Below the pieces are notes generated by a model that did no database searches, was not told where the DNA came from, and worked only from the letters and a program-made list of their open reading frames with translations. The position numbers were made by a program, and so were the translations under genes. This document shows positions 23,613 to 26,051 of a DNA stretch of 26,051 nt, in pieces. This DNA comes from Clostridium sp. CAG:964 (GTDB lineage: Bacteria; Bacillota; Clostridia; Oscillospirales; Acutalibacteraceae): contig FR891314.1 in the NCBI GenBank assembly GCA_000435335.1, positions 1 through 26,051 of the forward strand, read 5' to 3'. Position 1 is the first letter of the stretch. Each line of letters starts with the position of its first letter.

Positions 23613-24149
23613 ATGGCAATTGAAGTCGGAAACATTCTAGAAGGCAAAGTAACGGGCATTACAAATTTTGGAGCATTTGTGGATTTACCTGACGGTAAAT
23701 CCGGTATGGTACACATTTCTGAGGTTGCACCAACCTATGTAAACAAGATTACCGATTTTTTGCAGGAGGGGCAGACTGTAAAGGTAAAGGTTATTTCTAT
23801 TGGTGAAAATAATAAAATAGCGTTGTCTATAAAAAAAGCAATGGATAACTATGGCAAGGGAGAAAGACAAGACCGAGGTGAAAAGCGTGAGCACCGTGAC
23901 TTTAACGGCAGAAGCGGCGGCTCTCACCAGCATAAGGGCGGCAGACGCTATGACAGCAAGCCAAGGCAGAGCAGTGCGGCAGTAACAAGTCCGGGGGATT
24001 TTGAATGGCAAAGCTCAAAGAGAAGTGAAAGTGCAAGCTTTGAAGACCTTATGTCAAGGTTTAAACAAACCAGTGAGGAAAAAATGTCTGACCTGAAAAG
24101 AAACTCAGATGTTTCTGTTCGTCGTCCGAGAAGAAACCAAAAGCCTTGA
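23613..24149 (+). CDS. yabR: S1 RNA-binding domain protein (YabR-like) with basic low-complexity tail
   Basis: The 178-residue product has one S1/OB-fold domain at residues 3-76 (EVGNILEGKVTGITNFGAF, then MVHISEVA and GQTVKVKVISI), typical of proteins that bind RNA or ribosomes. Residues 80-178 are a Gly/Arg/Lys/Ser-rich, probably disordered tail with several RG and RR pairs, longer than in Bacillus YabR (about 128 residues). A GGGGG ribosome site lies upstream. It follows divIC as in B. subtilis, but spoIIE, which comes next there, is missing here. Function is unproven; it may tune translation or RNA turnover. Its stop codon lies inside a terminator-like hairpin. Confidence 0.9.
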   Translation: MAIEVGNILEGKVTGITNFGAFVDLPDGKSGMVHISEVAPTYVNKITDFLQEGQTVKVKVISIGENNKIALSIKKAMDNYGKGERQDRGEKREHRDFNGRSGGSHQHKGGRRYDSKPRQSSAAVTSPGDFEWQSSKRSESASFEDLMSRFKQTSEEKMSDLKRNSDVSVRRPRRNQKP

Positions 24150-24179
24150 TTTTTAAATGCTTTTGGTTATGGCTTTTTT
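24135..24179 (+). terminator. Predicted intrinsic terminator overlapping the yabR stop
   Basis: AACCAAAAGC (24135-24144) pairs perfectly with GCTTTTGGTT (24159-24168), and TTTTTT follows at 24174-24179. An alternative stem AAAAGCC (24139-24145) with GGCTTTT (24171-24177) is also possible. Confidence 0.6.
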
Positions 24180-24219
24180 GCCGATTTGGGTTTTACCGAA
24201 TGTGTTTTATTTGTAATAT

Positions 24220-24239
24220 AAAAGGGCTGTGGCTCTTTT
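24220..24239 (+). other. Terminator-like hairpin
   Basis: AAAAGGGC (24220-24227) pairs with GCTCTTTT (24232-24239) around TGTG, with one G-T wobble. It is a short hairpin ending in four T residues; it may be a second, weak terminator. Confidence 0.5.
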
Positions 24240-24249
24240 GGCAGGCTTT

Positions 24250-24285
24250 AGCACTCCAAGGCTTTTATGATTTGGGGTGCTTTTG
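24250..24285 (+). terminator. Predicted intrinsic terminator
   Basis: AGCACTCCAA (24250-24259) pairs with TTGGGGTGCT (24272-24281) with one G-T wobble, followed by TTTGT. It is the third hairpin in about 150 bases after yabR and insulates the tRNA gene from upstream transcription. Confidence 0.55.
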
Positions 24286-24356
24286 TACGGTAGGCTGTAA
24301 ATTGGAAAACGCTTTGAGTGATTTTTAAAAATAAATTTAAAAGTTTGAAAAAAGCC

Positions 24357-24385
24357 TTGATTTTTCTTCTGTGGTGTGTTATTAT
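24357..24385 (+). promoter_or_regulatory. Predicted promoter of the tRNA-Arg gene
   Basis: TTGATT (24357-24362), a 17-base spacer and TATTAT (24380-24385) preceded by TGT. It lies 26 bases before the mature tRNA 5' end. The -35 box is inside the second copy of the 16-bp direct repeat. Confidence 0.7.
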
Positions 24386-24411
24386 ACTCTAGCAGTCGAA
24401 AAATTCACTGT

Positions 24412-24488
24412 GCGCTGGTAGCTCAGCTGGATAGAGTGACTGGCTACGAACCAGTAGGTCGGGGGTTCGAGTCCCTTCCAGCGCGCCA
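24412..24488 (+). tRNA. tRNA-Arg, anticodon ACG, with encoded CCA
   Basis: The 7-bp acceptor stem GCGCTGG (24412-24418) pairs with CCAGCGC (24478-24484), followed by discriminator G and an encoded CCA. The D stem is GCTC/GAGT. The anticodon stem ACTGG/CCAGT encloses the loop CTACGAA, so the anticodon is ACG (24446-24448), read as ICG after editing by TadA and decoding CGU/CGC/CGA. The T arm is GGGGG-TTCGAGT-CCCTT, with two G-T pairs. It is a single tRNA with its own promoter and terminator. Confidence 0.97.
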
Positions 24489-24534
24489 AGCTTACCCGCT
24501 AAACGCTTATGTGTTTAGCGGGTAAGCTTTTTTT
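24488..24534 (+). terminator. Strong intrinsic terminator of the tRNA-Arg gene
   Basis: A perfect 17-bp stem (left arm 24488-24504, right arm 24513-24529) with an 8-base loop runs into seven T residues (24528-24534). The left arm starts at the last A of the tRNA's CCA end, so terminator and tRNA 3' end touch. Confidence 0.93.
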
Positions 24535-24734
24535 ACTTAAAAATTTAACATTTCCATTTTGTTTTAGTCGCCTTTGCTTTCCCACGACTATTATTATAAA
24601 GCTCTGCTTAATTAACCTGCGGTTATAATTGAAGGTACAGATTATGAATTCTGTTAGCAGCATTCCTGCAAATAAAGATTAGTTAATTGGCTTTTATTGA
24701 GAAATATTAATTTTAAAAATATGTTTTTGCAAGG
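24535..24734. other. Intergenic stretch with no recognised gene
   Basis: This is A+T-rich DNA between the tRNA terminator and the pucR promoter. It contains an isolated TATAAT (24624-24629) without a -35 box, straddled by a short inverted repeat TAACC-TGC-GGTTA, and a 12-codon frame from about 24643 that I do not trust. I see no convincing RNA or coding gene. With the promoter and 5' leader up to 24837 it makes about 300 gene-free bases. Confidence 0.6.
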
Positions 24735-24763
24735 TTGATTTTATTATAATTCAATGCTATAAT
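24735..24763 (+). promoter_or_regulatory. Predicted sigma-A promoter of the pucR-family gene
   Basis: TTGATT (24735-24740), a 17-base spacer and TATAAT (24758-24763) preceded by TGC (extended -10). It implies a leader of about 68 bases before ATG 24838. A small AAGCG/CGCTT hairpin (24803-24820) lies just ahead of the GGGGGA ribosome site. Confidence 0.8.
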
Positions 24764-24837
24764 AGGAATGTGAATTAAAGGATATGGGTATTTTGATTTT
24801 TTAAGCGAGCCTTGCCGCTTGTTATGGGGGAATTAAT

Positions 24838-26007
24838 ATGGCTATAACTATGGCGAATTTGTGCCGGAATTGTGAGAATACCTATGGAATGAAGTTAATA
24901 TCCGGTTCAGATGGTCTGGACAGCTATGTGCGTTGGGTGCACCTGATAGAGGACAGAGATGTACCGAATTTTTTGCATGGCAGTGAGCTCGTTTTTGTAA
25001 CAGGCATTGGTCAGCAAAGCAGTGACGACAGCTGGCTGTTGGACTTCGTAAGGAAGCTGTATGACAAAAAGGCTGTTGGACTGGTTGTAAATATTGGCCC
25101 GTATATTTGCTCTATACCAAAGGAGGTTATAGACTTTTGTGAGGAAAACAGGCTTCCGCTGTTTGCGATTCCTTGGTCTGTGCATTTGGTGGATATTATA
25201 TACGATTACTGTCACCGTATTGTAGCAAGCGAGGAAAATGAGGTTAGCTTGGCAAACGCCTTTAAAAATCTTATTTTTTCTCCATGGGACAGAGATGCAT
25301 ATTTCAATACACTGGACAGAAAGGATTTTAAAGACAGCGATAATTATTCTGTGGTTACTATACTTCTTACTACCGGTGACGAGGAGGTAAGAGATTTTGA
25401 CAAGAAAAATCTTCGCTTTCTTGTACATAAGCAGTTAGGAAAGCTTACAAAAAAATTCAGTCTGTTTACGCAGGATAAGTACCTTATTTCAGTAATTGAC
25501 GGCTTTACACCTGAACAGTCAGAAAGCTTTTTAAATGAGCTTATTGCGTTTTGTAAAAACCAGTTTCCAAGCTACAATATATATGCAGGTATCAGCCCTG
25601 TGTGCAGTGGTTATTTAAAAGTGGCATCCGGCTATACAAAATCTCTGTCAGCGGTTAAAGTAGCCCTAATGAATAACCACAATGTGTATCATTACAGTGA
25701 AATTGGTGTGTATAAGCTTCTGCTGTCTGTGCAGGACACAGAGGTTTTGAACGATTTGTTAGTAGAGCGTTTGGGTAAGCTGGTGGAATTTGACAAGAAA
25801 AACGGCACCGACTATGTTCCTACGCTAAAGTGCTATCTAACAAACAATTCAAGCGTTCAGGAGGTAGCTAAAAAAACTTTTGTACACCGCAACACTATTA
25901 ATTACAAAATTAAAAAAATTAAAGAAATACTTGGTTGTGAACTAAACTATGAAGATAAGCTTAACCTAATGCTTGCTTTTTATATTCACAAGCTTTTAAA
26001 TCAGTAG
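24838..26007 (+). CDS. PucR-family transcriptional regulator
   Basis: The 389-residue protein has a PucR-type N-terminal domain (about 7-130, including RWVHLIEDRDVPNFLHG at 32-48 and FCEENRLPLFAIPW at 100-113). A GGDEF-like/CdaR middle region and a C-terminal helix-turn-helix of the PucR/CdaR type (about 338-366, VAKKTFVHRNTINYKIKKI) follow, then a helical end. In this family, PucR activates purine-degradation genes and CdaR senses sugar acids; others control amino-acid or solvent metabolism, so the ligand here cannot be inferred. The ATG at 24838 is set by GGGGGA (24826-24831). Its likely targets are not in the window, and it may control genes beyond the right edge. Confidence 0.9.
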   Translation: MAITMANLCRNCENTYGMKLISGSDGLDSYVRWVHLIEDRDVPNFLHGSELVFVTGIGQQSSDDSWLLDFVRKLYDKKAVGLVVNIGPYICSIPKEVIDFCEENRLPLFAIPWSVHLVDIIYDYCHRIVASEENEVSLANAFKNLIFSPWDRDAYFNTLDRKDFKDSDNYSVVTILLTTGDEEVRDFDKKNLRFLVHKQLGKLTKKFSLFTQDKYLISVIDGFTPEQSESFLNELIAFCKNQFPSYNIYAGISPVCSGYLKVASGYTKSLSAVKVALMNNHNVYHYSEIGVYKLLLSVQDTEVLNDLLVERLGKLVEFDKKNGTDYVPTLKCYLTNNSSVQEVAKKTFVHRNTINYKIKKIKEILGCELNYEDKLNLMLAFYIHKLLNQ

Positions 26008-26051
26008 TATTTATAAGTAAAGCTACTATATTCAATTTAAAGAACCAACCT

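Larger units (their letters stand above)
24139..24365. repeat. 16-bp direct repeat bracketing 195 bp between yabR and the tRNA
   Basis: AAAAGCCTTGATTTTT occurs exactly at 24139-24154 (across the yabR stop codon) and at 24350-24365 (containing the tRNA promoter's -35 box). The interval 24155-24349 holds only hairpins and no credible gene, and no terminal inverted repeats are visible. A 16-base identity in 230 bases is unlikely by chance. Confidence 0.8.

Noticed and set aside
24146..24328. 60-codon plus-strand frame rich in Phe, Trp and Cys after yabR
   Set aside because: It starts with TTG inside the yabR stop region, has no ribosome site, and runs through three hairpins.
24643..24681. 12-codon frame beginning ATG AAT TCT with GAAGG upstream
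   Set aside because: The GAAGG site would lie right at the -10 box of the only nearby promoter-like sequence, the frame is very short, and nothing supports expression.
1..26051. Search by eye for CRISPR arrays, insertion sequences, phage genes, toxin-antitoxin pairs or defence systems
   Set aside because: No spaced repeats, transposase or integrase motifs or other such genes were seen. MazG and the CPBP (Abi) protease can occur in defence contexts, but here MazG is in its standard housekeeping cluster and the CPBP gene has no defence neighbours within the window.

Overview
The window looks like a piece of a low-GC, Gram-positive, endospore-forming chromosome, most likely class Clostridia in the Bacillota (perhaps an Oscillospirales/Ruminococcaceae-type gut anaerobe; the order is only a guess). 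The grounds are strong purine-rich Shine-Dalgarno sites, A+T-rich intergenic DNA, sporulation genes (yabP, yabQ), and two gene clusters known from Bacillus and clostridia: xseA-xseB-ispA-dxs-tlyA-(nadK)-argR-recN, and yabM-mazG-(hup)-rqcP-yabP-yabQ-divIC-yabR.

Region 1 (1-1480, minus strand) is an incomplete CPBP-family intramembrane protease with an unusual Asn/Gln/Tyr-rich tandem-repeat N-terminus. It diverges from region 2 across a 244-bp intergenic stretch with a promoter for each side.

Region 2 (1725-18085, plus strand) is one dense run of 14 housekeeping genes with short gaps or overlaps and no terminator that I can see: nusB, an M22/TsaD-like protein, xseA, xseB, ispA, dxs, tlyA, nadK, argR, recN, recJ, rel, dtd, a metallo-beta-lactamase-fold hydrolase and hemZ. 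It combines transcription antitermination, single-strand and double-strand DNA repair, isoprenoid precursor and prenyl diphosphate synthesis, rRNA methylation, NADP supply, arginine control, (p)ppGpp turnover, D-aminoacyl-tRNA proofreading and haem synthesis.

Region 3 (18127-18844) is a single gene for an unrecognised zinc-ribbon protein with a strong promoter and a terminator. Region 4 (18867-24149) is the cell-envelope/sporulation/division cluster: flippase-like YabM/SpoVB relative, MazG, HU, RqcP, YabP, YabQ, DivIC and an S1-domain protein. A sigma-E-like promoter precedes yabP and a vegetative promoter lies inside yabQ ahead of divIC.

Region 5 (24150-26051) holds a run of terminator-like hairpins flanked by a 16-bp direct repeat, a tRNA-Arg(ACG) with a very strong terminator, and a PucR-family regulator at the right edge.

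I see no mobile element, CRISPR array, defence island or clearly novel multi-gene system. The most unusual items are the repeat-bearing CPBP protease, the isolated zinc-ribbon gene, the regulatory layout around yabPQ-divIC, and the recurring TTGATT plus extended -10 promoters.
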